Assembly: GCA_013176395.1 (NCBI GenBank)
Contig: JABMLP010000010.1
Location: forward strand, 992,001-1,056,000
Length of the DNA stretch: 64,000 nucleotides
Reading direction: 5' to 3'
From: Venturia oleaginea
Lineage: Eukaryota > Ascomycota > Dothideomycetes > Venturiales > Venturiaceae
Shown one piece after another: positions 12,400 through 26,381 of this stretch. Position 1 is the stretch's first letter. Each line of letters begins with the position of its first letter. The translations under genes were made by a program, and so were the position numbers. The notes beneath the pieces were generated by a model. The model saw only the letters and a program-made list of their open reading frames with translations. It was not told the DNA's origin and did no database searches.

Positions 12400-15300
12400 T
12401 ATCCTCTATCAGGGTGCCTGGCTAAGTGTGGTCCAAAGGGCAGGCTCAATCGGCACGCCAGCTCGGGTCGTCGAGGAGGCCTCAGCTGCGAGGGCGCAGC
12501 GGCCCGCGAGAATCACAAACCGAGCTCCAAAGAGCTTAAGGTGTGTTGCAGGCGCTTGCGCAGCTTCGCGCTGGACGAATAGACAGGGTGAAATGTGGGT
12601 ATCCGGAGGCTGTGGTCTGGCAATAGTTCGGCGGGAGGATGAGCGAGACGTGTGCGGAGGTCAGGTGTAAGGGTTGCGGTGGTGGTGGTGGTGGTGGTGG
12701 TGGTGGATTAGGTGTGGTAAGGGCAACTGCTGGAGTCTGAACAGCACGTTGCCAGTAGTCACTGGGATGCTGGTAGGCTTATGGGTATGCACTCGATGCG
12801 ATACTGGAGGTGGGCCGGTAAGAGGGTGGACTGTAACTGTCTTCAGGTTCAGGTCTACCTAGCGAACGGTGGGTCCCTGTCTTGCAGCAGTGTACTTGCT
12901 GCCCCGAGCTTCGAAATAGATGGAGAGAGCGATGGAGGGTAGGCAGATCAACTTCGACAGGCGAGGAAGTAAGTAGTGGAGAGAGACGGATCTTTAGGCG
13001 TGCAAGTGTAAAGTGGAGTAGGAGGTAGCCACCTGGGACTGGTATGAAGAGTGAATCCGCCCAGCGTGCTTCACCTTTCTCTCTCACGTCTATGGAATTC
13101 CGCTCGCGGGATGGTTGCTGGTTGTTAGAACTCTAGCTAGCTGTAGCTATTACTGGTTACTGGCGGTATCAGGCTGGCAAACATCCGCATCCGCAGCCAT
13201 TCAGCCGTCCCTTCATCCGTTATTATCAAGGCTTTTCCACGTGTTGACCAGCTGAGACCATCTTGGAGACAGGACTCCCTTGCCGCCTCTAGCTCAAACC
13301 CGCGAGTCTTGACGACCATCTCACGCCCTGTCTTGTCGCCTTGCCGCAAGATATCCGAAGACTGTATCTTCATCAGGTAGAGCAAATATTCCTTGCGTGC
13401 ATGATAAGGCCTCGATTGCTATTACATGTCTCTACCAAGTCTGCTCTGCGAGCACTTTTGCTCTGTTTGGTCAACAATTTCATCTGGCTTGCCCTTCCTG
13501 GACCTCGACGGCCAATCCCATTCCTCCACAGCTCGCGTTTCAATATATCTCCCTCTCTCCCCGTTCCGTGCGACAAACAGATGTATCGAGCCTGCGTTAG
13601 ACATTGGGACGAGGACCTCGCCAGGAACAGCCGAGCAGTACGGTTGATACATTATGTCTCAAATTTCTACTTTCTATGTCTTGCATAACAATGCTACACT
13701 CGACATAATGTCAAGCTACGGATATGGACATGCAATGCCACTCATATTCATTGTCTGCGAAATATGCTTCCAGATCAATCTTGCCTATAGCAGCCGTGAA
13801 GACAATTTCATTCGCATAAGAGCAGGTACAAAGATGCCTGAGGATTAGAGAATTGTAAGGCCGGATAGGCGAACCATGGCCTTGTATCGAAGGTTGAGCG
13901 CACATCGTCCGTGCTTGTGACCTGTCAGAACCCGGAATGCGGTTGTATATTATAATAATAACCTTGTTTATTGTGATATGTAATGGTGCAGTTGTATATA
14001 TAGAGAGCTGATTTAAGGTTTGGAGAACGCCGTAGCGAAACCAGACCGTTCAAGTCCTTCATTATGAATGCGAGGGCGCTAATGAGCTGTTGGTCATGCT
14101 CTGCTTCTTCATAATTTGCAAATTATCTGCTTGGAGTGCATACAGTTGTCATGAAATTGAAGACAGAACATAGCTCTTTGTATACCCAACAGAAGGCTAA
14201 CATTGGCAGATATGACTGGGTGGATTACGCAGTCCATGTCCCCACCCGGCTATCCTCTATCCTCTAATGAAAGACATGATCTCACAGATGGAGAGTTTTT
14301 GACGTGGAGAACCTCGGCCATGCCAACATGGAATTGGCAACCTCGTTCATTCGCAGTAATGTCTGGTTTAGCGAGATGAGGAGCAGACAAGTCCATCATG
14401 CGCGGATGTGATGCGATGCGATGCGATGCGAGTCTCGCTGCCACCCGCCGGGCCGTTGAGTGTTCGCCGGACGGTTGTAATGCATGATGACCTCCTGTAT
14501 TAGTCGGGGTCATTCACCGTACGGAAATGCGAAGGAGGGAGCCGGTCTAGATATGAGTCTTCCCAGTGAAGAAAATGCAGTGCATCGGACTGCCTTGTCC
14601 ATGAAGAAAATGCAGTGTATCCGAGGTTTTGGTGATGCTTGGTGTTGGGTTTTCTACCTCGTAAGTCTTTGGGCATCGCGTAAGCTCTTCGATAGCATGG
14701 CCGTTCTATCTTTGTAGGTTGGATGCCGACACGAGGCAAAGGTTGGCGGTTTCGACGGGCAAAGGCCGGTGCCGAAAAACGAATCGGATCTGGCCCTGGC
14801 TCTTTGCACAACGGGATTGCAGTTTCTCTTGGACCCCAACTGGAGTTTTGATTTTGTTGTTCGGGTTGGCCGCAGAGTTGGCCGCAACTTGAGGAGATTG
14901 GAGATTAGCCCTGCTTCACGCTTATTTGCTGTGATGACGTAGGGCTGTTCGCAGCAAGAGTTTGCATGCGTGCATGCGCTGTTGTCGGCCAGCGCCAGTG
15001 TGAGGGGTATACAAAAATGCAATCTCTACTCTTGGAGAATCAGGTTTTTGATAGTCACTCCTGTCCCTGTCCTCACTACCAAAACACAACGCCTGGGAAT
15101 AGAAAGGATCGACGTCTGCCTCCCTCCATACCTACTGGTACCGTGCCTACCAAACCTCCTTCTCCTGGTCTCTCCCCGACCACTACCCACTCCACTGCAC
15201 TACCCACTACCACACTAAATTGTTACTAACATAGCCGCGCGAATCGGGCCTTAACACGCCGGCTGCTGTGCACTCCCTACAGAGGTCCTCTTTGTCTGCA

Positions 15301-15547
15301 TCCTCATCTGACGCCAAACTTTCCCATCAGCCAACCCCCATTACACACGAACAAGACTTCTCCATCGGACCCCCTTCGGAGCAAGCCTTTCTCGGTGCGT
15401 GGCCAAATCAGCAATCCTTCTCTCTTACTCCTGGACAACCTCTGACTTTGCGCACATAGAAGATTCAAATCTCCGTCTCCCTCTCTCGCATCCACTATAC
15501 AGATCGATCCGCCACCCTGTCCCGCGCAGACAACCTAAACCATCGCA
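12400..15547. other. Divergent intergenic region between the G-alpha gene and hog1
   Basis: About 3.1 kb, probably the two promoters and long leaders. A GGT trinucleotide microsatellite lies at 12677-12706 and a GATGC pentanucleotide run near 14406-14431. Two open frames on the minus strand (13137-13385 and 13422-13652) have protein-like composition, but I recognise no family and found no splice joining them. C-rich, pyrimidine-biased sequence before 15548 is typical of fungal promoters close to the transcription start. Confidence 0.45.
12677..12706 (+). repeat. (GGT)n microsatellite
   Basis: A perfect GGT trinucleotide run of about ten units upstream of the G-alpha gene. It is not in a recognised coding frame. 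Confidence 0.9.
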
Positions 15548-17043
<1,496 letters not shown>

Positions 17044-17760
17044 TAGGTCGAGCATGGTACATTTTGTCTTTGCTGCTGGTTCACGGAAGGGATGATAGCG
17101 GCGGCTAGGTAATCAAAGAGATGGTTGGTGTTAGGTATTTCCAGGAAAGGCATGCATTGGGAACTTTTGATGAACTGCATTGCTTCCATTGTCATCGCGT
17201 GCCCTCTATCAATGGCCGGCTTATTTTGAACAAGGTACATATCAGTACCAGAAAGTATATGGAAGATGCCCATGAATAGATTATGAATGCGACTTTGTTG
17301 AACGTACTTTGATGGAGTGTGTGATTTGTCTTGTGGAGCACAAATGCAATCTGCCCGCGCTGAAGGTGGATGGTAGGAGGAATCTCACATCTAGAATCGG
17401 GAGATAATCGTTCAATGAAACCTTCGGCAACGATCTCCTTGCACTCAAGACCACGAGTTATTGCGAATGAGTAACATTCTACACGATGGCATGGCTTGAT
17501 CCTGGTCAAAATTTCCATTGGTCACCAGCGGACTCGGAGTCATGCTCGCTGCCTCCGATTGCACGGTTCGGGTACTCCTCAGAGGCGAAGAATTTCCCAG
17601 AGAGCCTTGACCAATCAGATGAGGGGCCTGACATATCACATCGAGCTTCTTCCTTTCGCGACATTTTGCTCGCCCTTTTTCCTCCCTTGCCTTCTTCATC
17701 TTCCCTTTTACAACAAACTCTAGGCTTTTTGGAAAGTGTGGATTTGAGTATTTGAAGAGC
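17044..17760. other. Spacer between hog1 and ACR3
   Basis: The first part is probably the hog1 3' UTR and terminator, and the last 250 bases (pyrimidine-rich, TTTTTCCTCCC-like) the ACR3 promoter. I see no further gene. Confidence 0.4.
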
Positions 17761-19197
17761 ATGGATACGACTGAGAAAGCTGTTTTGCCTGATGAGACGG
17801 AGGGAAGAGGAAGAGGTTCTATTGAGAAGAGACCAGGCTTATCTGATCGAGAGGCTGGGAGTGCTCACGGTGGAGATGTTGAGAATGGGATTGCTCGTAC
17901 GTTGCATTTTTCGATGATTTGAGAGATCTGGGGTCGAGATGTTTCGTTTCTGGGACTTTGCTAATCATGGGTATTTTGATAGATGCGGATACCGAAGCAG
18001 ACGGTGATGAAGTACCTGTTCTCAGAGGCCTATCCATACTCGATCGTTTCCTGGTTGTTTGGATTGTGTTAGCTATGGCTGTTGGGATTTTACTTGGGAA
18101 TTTTGTGGACTCTGTTGGACCGAGTTTGCAGAAGGGGAAGTTTGTTGGTGTCAGTGTTCCAATTGGTATGTTCACGATATCACTTCGACGAGGCTCACTT
18201 GTAGCTTCATACATTTGCACCACGTACATCGATCATTATACTGACTATAACAACCAGCTGTTGGACTCCTGGTAATGATGTACCCAATCCTCTGCAAAGT
18301 CCGTTACGAAACCCTCCACCTCCTACTTCGCCACCGCCAACTCTGGATCCAAATCGGCGTCTCCTTCGTGCTTAACTGGATTCTCGCGCCTCTTTTAATG
18401 GTAGGTTTAGCATGGGCCTTCCTTCCCGACCGCGCCGACCTACGAGAAGGACTCATCTACGTTGGCATAGCAAGATGTATCGCCATGGTCCTTATCTGGA
18501 ACGATCTCGCCAATGGAGATCCAGAGTACTGCGCCGTCCTAGTAGCATTCAACTCCATCCTCCAAATTGTCCTCTTCGCCCCTTTCGCAATCTTTTATAT
18601 AAGAATCGTAAGTGGAAATCGAGATGACCCCGATGCAAATTACCCTCTCGTCGCTCGCAGCGTCGCCGCATTCCTAGGTACGTCAACTCTCCTCTCAATG
18701 ATCCCCTAGCAAATCCTAACAAGCACAAAGGTATCCCTCTCGGCGGAGCAATCCTAACCCGCCTATCTCTCCGCCCCATCCTCGGCGAAAAAAATTACCA
18801 AAAAAACTTCATCCGCTACATATCCCCACTCTCCCTAATCGGCCTCCTCTACACAATCATCGTCCTCTTCGCCTCCCAAGGCCACCGCGTCGTCCACCAA
18901 ATCACCTCCGTGCTCCGCGTCGCCGCCCCCTTGCTCGTCTATTTCTTCACAATCTTCACCTTCACAGCATGGATGTGTTGGAGATTCGGCTTCGGGTATA
19001 AAGTGAGTTGTACGCAGAGTTTCACGGCGGCGAGTAACAATTTCGAATTGGCGATTGCGGTTGTTGTTGCTGTTTATGGGGCTGATAGTGATCAGGCGTT
19101 GGCGAGTACGGTGGGGCCGTTGATTGAAGTGCCAGTGCTTGTTGCGTTGGTGTATGTGTTGAAGGCTGTGAAGAGGAGGTGGAAGTGGGAGGGTTAG
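17761..19197 (+). CDS. ACR3: Arsenite efflux transporter, ACR3 family
   Basis: A plasma-membrane antiporter that extrudes arsenite (some members also antimonite), a member of the BART superfamily. Four exons, 17761-17896, 17983-18165, 18258-18677 and 18731-19197, give 401 residues. After about 75 hydrophilic residues there are about ten membrane segments, starting at FLVVWIVLAMAVGILLG. Family hallmarks are MMYPILCKVRYE and GIARCIAMVLIWN, with the conserved cysteine in the latter that is essential for transport in characterised ACR3 proteins. A GGDPEYCAVLVA-like loop (here NGDPEYCAVLV) and FTAASNNFELAIAVVVA follow. No arsenate reductase or ArsR-like regulator lies nearby, so this is a single-gene resistance locus here. 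Confidence 0.93.
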
Positions 19198-19633
19198 AGT
19201 ATTCGAGAAGAGAAACATAGGCGAATTGGGGTGAGGATGATGGAGGTGAGTCTGAGTGAATGATAGGTTTGAATGTTAATAAGTATTATCAAGACGATAC
19301 TTGCCGTCTGTCCGTGGCATTCCCTATGCCTACGAGCCGTGTGCCAAAATGCAGCTATACAACGCCGGAACTAATTTTCGAGTCTGGAGATTTCCATCAG
19401 TCCAATGCTTTCTTTCCAAAACGACAGTCGGGGGTATATCGCGCCAAAAGCAGAAATACAAACTGTGAGTAATAAGTGTCCAGACAACATCAGGAACAAA
19501 ACACAGCCAAAAAAAACCACCCACAAAAGCCTCCCAAAGTCTTATCGACTGAGCCTCCATCCCCAAATCTTCACTCTAATCCCTCCCCAGCCCAAACCCA
19601 TAATGAAAATTAATAATCCCTCTCCAAACCACC
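19198..19633. other. Convergent spacer between ACR3 and the DUF7624-like gene
   Basis: This is the 3' flanking sequence of two convergent genes. It is C/A-rich near 19500-19630 and contains no gene that I can support. Confidence 0.4.
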
Positions 19634-22229
19634 TCAAATCTGAAAAGCAACCCCCTTCTTCGCAGCCACCTCATCAGGATCAAACCCAAAAACCAACCGA
19701 AACAAATCCCGGAACCAATCAAAACCATGCCGACCACAGATCCAATGCACCGCCCTCGCAATCTCACTAGCTGTCATCCTCCTTCCCGCCGGTAAAAATT
19801 GTCTCAAATCGCCCCTCAACGTCGGCTCATTAAGCACCAACTTGCGATAACTCTCAAAGAGCTTGACTTGCCAAGCTTGCTGTCCAAAGGCCGTTGCCGG
19901 GAGGGTTTTGATGAAAGCGGTAAGGGTGGTGGGGGATTGGTGGCCGAATCCGAGGTTGACGGCCGATTTGAGGATGAGAGCTTGGAGACGGAATTGGTGC
20001 GTATCTTCTGGGTCGACTTGCTGTTGCTGTTGTTGGGTTTGTTGTTGAGGTTGTTGGCCTGCTTGCATGGGAGTTGGTGTGGCGGTGCTGGCTCTGTTTA
20101 CACTGGTTGCTGTGCGTTGACTCGCGTCGGAGTAGTTCGATACCGAACTGTTTGAGCTCCAGCGGTTGTGTGTTGACATTCCTTGGGTCATGGATGTCAT
20201 GGCTTGAGGGTCTGGACCTAGGACTAGGATATTTGGGACGGCTATGTTCGATTCGGTGGGGGAGGCCTCGTCTTGGTCGTCGAAGATGGTGGTAGGCGTT
20301 TCGGGGGGCATCATTTGGGATTTTACACTGTGGAAGGTTCCTGATAGTGAAGAAGAGGGGCGGGAAGACGGTGCTTGGTTGTTTTGTTGGTAGTTGTTTT
20401 GGTTCGAGGTGTAGGGTTCTCGGTAACTTTGGCCTGGGAATACTCTTTGTACCGGCTTTGGTGTGCCACGGTCTGGCCGTATCTGTGTCCATCCTTCTCG
20501 GAAGAGGTCGCATAGTTCCCAGCATGCCTGAACTGCAGACGCGAGAAGTTCCTCGTCTACCGGCTTCCCATCGCGGCTATTTTGGCGAAGACTGAATAGG
20601 ACTTCTGCAAGCTGCCAGCACGCTCGGAGGAGTGCGTCTGTCTCTTCTGGTAGGGCTGTCCTCTGCTTCATTAACCGATGGCACATTGTGAGGTAGAAGT
20701 CCAACGTTCGTTCCCTGAAAGCATTCGGCAGATTGCGATCGTGGGTATTATAAAGGTGATTGTTGAGTTCGAAGCTCACTCGTAATATACTGTCCGTAAC
20801 TTCATCGCCTTTGTGTCGAGCTTCAAATAGTGCCTGACAAAATTCGCGGCACAGTTCCAGCGTCGGTCGCACATGGGTGCCAGCAGTTTCTTCTCGACTC
20901 TCATACAGGTTTTGGCACAGTCTCCAACAACTCTTCCAAGCTAGCTCTTGCACATCGCCGGATCCGGAAAAGCTGAACATTCGTTCCCGGTGCATGGAGC
21001 TCATGTTCGCTAGTGTGTTGCATAGTGTCCAGCATTCTTTCAATGCCGTCTTAAGACATGAGACTTCTGCCTCTACGCTGTTGAGGTTCTGCAAAGCATC
21101 GTTGATGGTTTCCACCCGGCCACTACTTGTGTTACTTGTGTGGGGTGAATCTGGTCGATCTAGGTCGTCAGCTTCTTCGATGTCTGCTCCAGGTCAGCGA
21201 ACATAGTCTATAGTTCTACACATTCACAGCATACCCGCAAGATTTTTATTGTTCCCTAACCTCGACCGTCTCCCCCATTCTTCCTCTGCCTCTTGTAATG
21301 TCGATGCGCGTGGTGTAGCGCCAGCCCCTGTCCGTGCTGGCGGTACCTGTGTATTTATGGGTGCTGTGTCTCGAATGGAATGTCGCTACAGTCGCAAGAT
21401 TAGCTAGGAAGCAAAGCACGTCAAAAGAGGTGTGGCAACCTTCTCATCGTGCGGGAATTGGTCGGGAGTAGTGGGCGTCACTACTGTGTTTTCCGAATTC
21501 TCAGATGGAGAAGAGCTAGATCGATTACGTCGCAACGGCAGCGGTGGTGATCGTTTGCTTTCCTTCTGCGGACCATGAATACATTCCCTTGACCAATTAT
21601 CGACGAGCAGAGGATTGACTTACGAATTGCTTGAATCCAGCCGGCGCATGGATCACAGAGGAAGGGCCATCGTCGGAGACTTTGGGTATATTCGTGTCTA
21701 TCTGGACCAGAGGAAGGGGCTTGGGAGGTTAGCATGACGCCCTAGGATTTCAAGGTCATAGTCCGAAACATACTGCTGCTTCCTCCACGCTTCGATTGCT
21801 CATTGGACTCATGATCTCTATATCAGGAGACTTTGGAGGATCGTCTCCCGCGCTTGGACTAAGCAGATCATCCTGATCAATGTCCGTAATGTCGGTCGAA
21901 TGTGAATCGTTGGACTCCACAGGCGACGGGTCAACCGTCGCCGGATATGGAGAGGGTGGAGGAGCCAAAGATTCTCTCTCAGACCCAGTAGATGCTCTGT
22001 TCGCAAGCAAGAAGTCAGCATGTGACGACTCTATGGGTCCAGGGCGGCTCACCTCTTCATTGAGCGGGCTCGAAACGTGACGGAGAAAGCAGTGGGCGAA
22101 GACGGAGGCTCTGTGTAGGGCGAGAATGCGGACTTGAGTGTCGGGCTAGGCATCTGCAGATAGTTAGAGGTGAAAATCGGATATTTAATTCGGTCCAATA
22201 GCATGTACCAGCGTCGTTGTCATTGCCAT
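19634..22229 (-). CDS. Large conserved fungal protein with helical C-x-L repeats (DUF7624-like), function unknown
   Basis: The model has seven exons: 22229-22209, 22153-22053, 21996-21774, 21701-21624, 21565-21440, 21385-21235 and 21183-19634. All phases match, and the product has about 749 residues. The N-terminal third is Ser/Pro-rich and disordered (many SP/TP sites). A block at about residues 255-460 repeats a helical motif around ECWTLCNTLAN, KSCWRLCQNLYE, LELCREFCQALFE, RACWQLAEVLFS and QACWELCDLF, suggesting an alpha-solenoid. A Gln tract follows, then a conserved C-terminal domain with WICGRHGFDWFRDLFRLVFG. I recognise it as a widespread Pezizomycotina family, but its role is unknown to me and the DUF name is from memory. 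Uncertain points are the 21-base first exon, the exon 4 acceptor (a CAAG site 27 bases upstream also keeps frame) and the GTTGCC donor after 21440. Confidence 0.72.
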
Positions 22230-25200
22230 GCTTAGTATGGGGGATGAGATAGTACGCCGTCTAACTCGACAGCGTTTGATTGAATTGAATTGAAGCGGCG
22301 GAAGTTGGATTGGAAACAAAGTGCAGATGTTGTCCCGTCAGAATCCTATCACAGGTGCCAGACCACTGCAGACGTGCAGCTGAGGCTGGACCGGCGAGGC
22401 CGCCTAATTGGCCCCAGGTTGAAGGTGCTGATGGTATTTCCCGACGACGTCGACCACGGGCAGATGGGCAATTAAAAAGAGAAGAGATTCTGGGAGATGA
22501 AAGCATCAGTCTCCGCACTCTGGTGAAGATCAGACCGAGTATAAGACGAGAAGGTGATGCGGGCAAGTCGCGAAGCCACAGCTGCATTGAATTCTGGGTG
22601 AATTTCGAGAAGATGGGGATCACAACATGGGCCGAAAGCGTCAGCTCGAGCCTCGTTGTGGTTTGCGAGCGAGGGAATCGCCCTAAGCACGCCCAGTACC
22701 ACCCTATTGGCCATGTAACCGCCGACGGCTTGGACCTTAAATCTTTGGCTGGGTTCTTCTGTGAACGCCATGCGGCCACGGGCATGCAGAATCATTTTCG
22801 GAGCTTTCAAACGACGCGAAACATCTCAGCAACCTCCATGAACCGCGACTGCGCTGTCAGGCTCGGTTGAGCCGCTTCCCGTCAATGTAGCCTTGTCGGC
22901 CTGATTCTGCCTTCAGGCCAGTCGATGGTTACAAGATGAAGATAACCAATGATACAGCATCAGCAGGGCTTGTCAGGCAATCTACGATGGTCAGTCCCGA
23001 GATGGGAAATCCTAGGGACAAACATGGCAGCTAGGCAGAAACTAGATATCTCGTGCAGCAGTAGTATGTGTATTCCCCACTTGCTGACTGGTGTGCCAGC
23101 TTCTCTATCTTGTTGTAATGGGAGACGGAAATCGATCAAATGAATTATCCTTGTCGGAAACCTGCTAATATATATATACTCCTGCTCTCACCGACTGCCT
23201 TCAGCTCAAGTCGCCGGCAACAATTGTCCCTGGTTTTGGAAGCTAGTTGTTATATTGCATTGGGCTAGAAACTAACGGAACATTCAAGGCGGGGTTCTGC
23301 TTGCGGTGATTTGCTGCTGCATTCCACACACAGTCCATGCTGCCAAGGTTGCTGGCAGCACTCTTCGAGTTGGAATGTTGGATGCGTTCTTGTCCCAGAT
23401 CCTTAGTCGCTGCAAGAACGGAAGCTAGGTTCGATCCAACATGAGATATTGTGGGACTACACAACGTCGCCGCATGGCTGTCGGTTTGCTTCGCAATCGC
23501 GACTATTCTGTGTACCCAGCAAGGCTGAATTGAAAGACTGGGACGTGCTAGAGAACAAGAAGATCGTCCGAGCTGTGTAGACTGCTCATTGGTGAGAAGA
23601 CTGGACAAATCAGCTTTGAACCAATGATAGGTCAACCGTGGTTGAGATTCATTGAGAGGCTGAAAAGAGAAGCGACCTGGAATGTATGCAAGGCCATGGA
23701 TGAGACCAATCATGTTCAGCTGAGTTGTTCGATGGAGCGGCAAAGCCGGCATGAGCGACAGGCCAAAGGATGAGGTTAGCATGCATCTTCTAAGCACGCA
23801 AAATGCAACTGGCCACTTTTGGATTTGCTCGAGCTGGTGGTTGGGTGTGCAGATTTGGAGAAAGTGCTTTGCTGTTGTTGAGCGGTAAGAGCAACGACGC
23901 AGCATCTGATATTCTCACCGACCATAGAGTGCTGATGTGTCACTTTTTTTGTATTTGCAATGGCATCAATGCTTGTCCAGGGATCGGAGTTGAGGAAGTT
24001 CTGGGAACGAATTTGCTAGCCATTCATCGATATCGATCCAGGTTGAAAATTTCCATGTCCTTGCTTTGTAGAACCATGTCTTGAATCAAGTACAAAAATA
24101 ATATTATAATCAGATTTTACGTGGTATATAATGGCGTATGTGCCGTGTGCCCACAATCTCTATCTACAATTGCAAAAACCCAACTCTCTGGGATAAAAAA
24201 AGCCTTTCATCACTTTCCACACCGCGCCCCGTCCATGGACCGGCGCCGTCGAACTATGCCCCCCCGTTCACTACCCGAGTCATCTATACTGTGGTCAGTA
24301 TAAGACACCCCCCGGTCCTGATGCTCCCAATCCTCTGTTCCGGGTCCGGTGTTGTCCAGATTCCGAGTTGGCCATTGTTGTTGTAAATCCAGGGTCCAGG
24401 ATTTTTACAACACCAGGATCCAATATGCCAAGCATCGTGAGGACCCAAACGTTGCGAGTCCAGGTGAGGGCGTGGTAACGGACACGGCGCGCCCTGGTAA
24501 CGCGCCGATAATAACTAAACAACTTCCACCCCAATCTCTCCTCCCTCCTTCACCTCACCCCAATCTTCAGTCCACACCTCCTCTTCTCTCCTCAGTCTCT
24601 CCTCAAGACCCTTATCGCGCCTTCAGCTCTCCAACGCTTCCCTGTTTGGCTGGAGTTCGTACTGATAGACGGTGTTTGTACCGTCCATGGTCCGGGAATT
24701 CCGCTCATCTCTCACTTCAGCTTCTCCCCCTTTCCGTCCGTAGTCTCTGCTCGTCCCCCCTCCTATCCTGTGTCTTCTCAATCAACTCTCCCACCAAGCG
24801 CGGCGCCGCGGAGAAGTTTGACCTGTCCTCCTTTTGTGCGTTGTTTGCCACAGTAAGATAGGGCAGGATATTATTGTCGAGCATCCACCTAGCGGCAGCC
24901 TTGCATCCCTTACTGGTATTGAGTGCCGTACGTATCGATGTTGTACCAGTTTCGCTTCTCAGATGGTCTCTATTGTATCTGGGGCAGAAGTCAAATACAT
25001 GGCCAGGTATTAGCCTCTATCCTTGTAGATAGAGCCGCAAAGATAGCGAGTCTTTGCCCTGTTTAGCCTGGCCTTTAACACCTAGTTTGCTCCTTAAGCA
25101 TACTTCAAGGGCACGCCTTTCCGACTTTGCACCTCGTTCTGGCTTCCCTACTCTTATTATACCGACATGCACATCCCTCCTCTTGGGCTATACAGACAGT

Positions 25201-26381
25201 CTCTCTGATTAGGACTTGATCCTACCTCCCACGAGGCTATCCTGAGGTCAGAGCCCATCAAAGGGATGAGGTCTTAGGGACCAGCAGTGGCTGCCATTGT
25301 ATACCACGCCCCGCGGGTTTTTGACGCCCGTTTCGCGTTACCTAAAGGAGTCTCCTCTGAATAGGCCGACCATGTCTTGCACAGGTTCCGTATGCCAATC
25401 TCCGTTGCCAGCGAGAGAGGTCCGGTGGTCCCGTACTAACCAAGCCTGTTTCCCCAGTACCTCAACAAACGGAATACTACTTACAGTTATAGAGTCCGTG
25501 TCTCCCGCTGTCCCTATGCTCCGTATCTTCCACTTATCTAACGCTTCGTATCTCTACCCTTTCTAATGCTCCGTATCTCTCGCCTTTCCAATGCTCCGTG
25601 TCTGGGACTTAACGAAGTGTAGGGCGTTCGGTATTAACGAAGTAGATCGGTTGAGGTATTAACGAAGTAGACTTGTGTTCGGTATTAACGAAGACATTAG
25701 GCGGGAGGTATTAACGAGGTCTATCCCTATTAGTTGTATTCTTAGGCCATACGTCTGTAGTACAGGATATCTGCTTTCCCTCGTCAGTCCCCTCTACGGT
25801 TCGACTGATCTCAGAGTGCAGGCAGGCTCAAGGGTGTCCTGTCTCTCTCCTAGGAGTACCACAGCCGCTTTCGCAGCCCGGCCTAGTTACTAGCTAGGTA
25901 GGAGAGAGTCGGATGGTTTTCGTATCCTGATATCCCTTGTTTTCTTGTTTCTGCTTGTTATGACTGAGCGAGCATCTGGTTTGCGGCCAGGTAACGAATC
26001 CCACCGTGTCCACGTTGCCATTGCCTCTTGCCAACGCGTATTGCCATGCCTATGTAACCCTACAGTCCATTCAAGCTGGTATTGGCGCGTATTCGATGAC
26101 CTAGGGCATGGTGGTGTTGTGTCGTCGCGTCGTTTGTCGATGGATTCATCTTTGCTTCACACCTCCGGAACGCACTCGCGGCGACAGCGAGGTGCAGGGA
26201 GGTGCTACTGACGCCGGTAACATCGCGAGAAGATGTGAATCCTTCATCCCATCAGTATCCGGCCTTGGATACTGATGCCTATCGTCTTTTCGATAGGGGC
26301 AAGTACCAAAATAAGTAGTCTACAATGGATTACTTATGGAAACAGCTCTTTTCAAATGTGGAGTCTCATGGTCCATTTTCA
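22230..26381. other. Four-kilobase gene-free region with degraded repeats
   Basis: I found no recognisable protein. From about 24.3 kb the sequence looks like old repeat DNA rather than a promoter. A cluster of five copies of a motif like atgctccgtatctct lies at about 25510-25605, and directly after it come five copies of ggtattaacgaagtag or close variants (25607-25720). The frames at 22310-22870 (plus) and 23243-23905 (minus) are open but look like chance. I see no terminal repeats that would define a single element. Confidence 0.45.
25505..25725 (+). repeat. Two adjacent short degenerate repeat clusters
   Basis: The first cluster repeats an atgctccgtatctct-like unit about every 20-30 bases. 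The second repeats ggtattaacgaagtag-like units (near 25607, 25630, 25655, 25679 and 25707). Spacing is irregular and units differ, so this is not a CRISPR array. It is more likely internal sequence of a decayed transposon. Confidence 0.65.

Noticed and set aside
13137..13652. Two minus-strand frames with protein-like composition upstream of hog1
   Set aside because: I could not join them by an intron that keeps frame, and I recognise no family. Kept only as a note in the intergenic entry.
23243..23905. 220-codon open frame on the minus strand in the repeat-scarred region
   Set aside because: No recognisable motif, and the sequence does not behave like conserved protein. Length alone is weak support in a region of decayed repeats.
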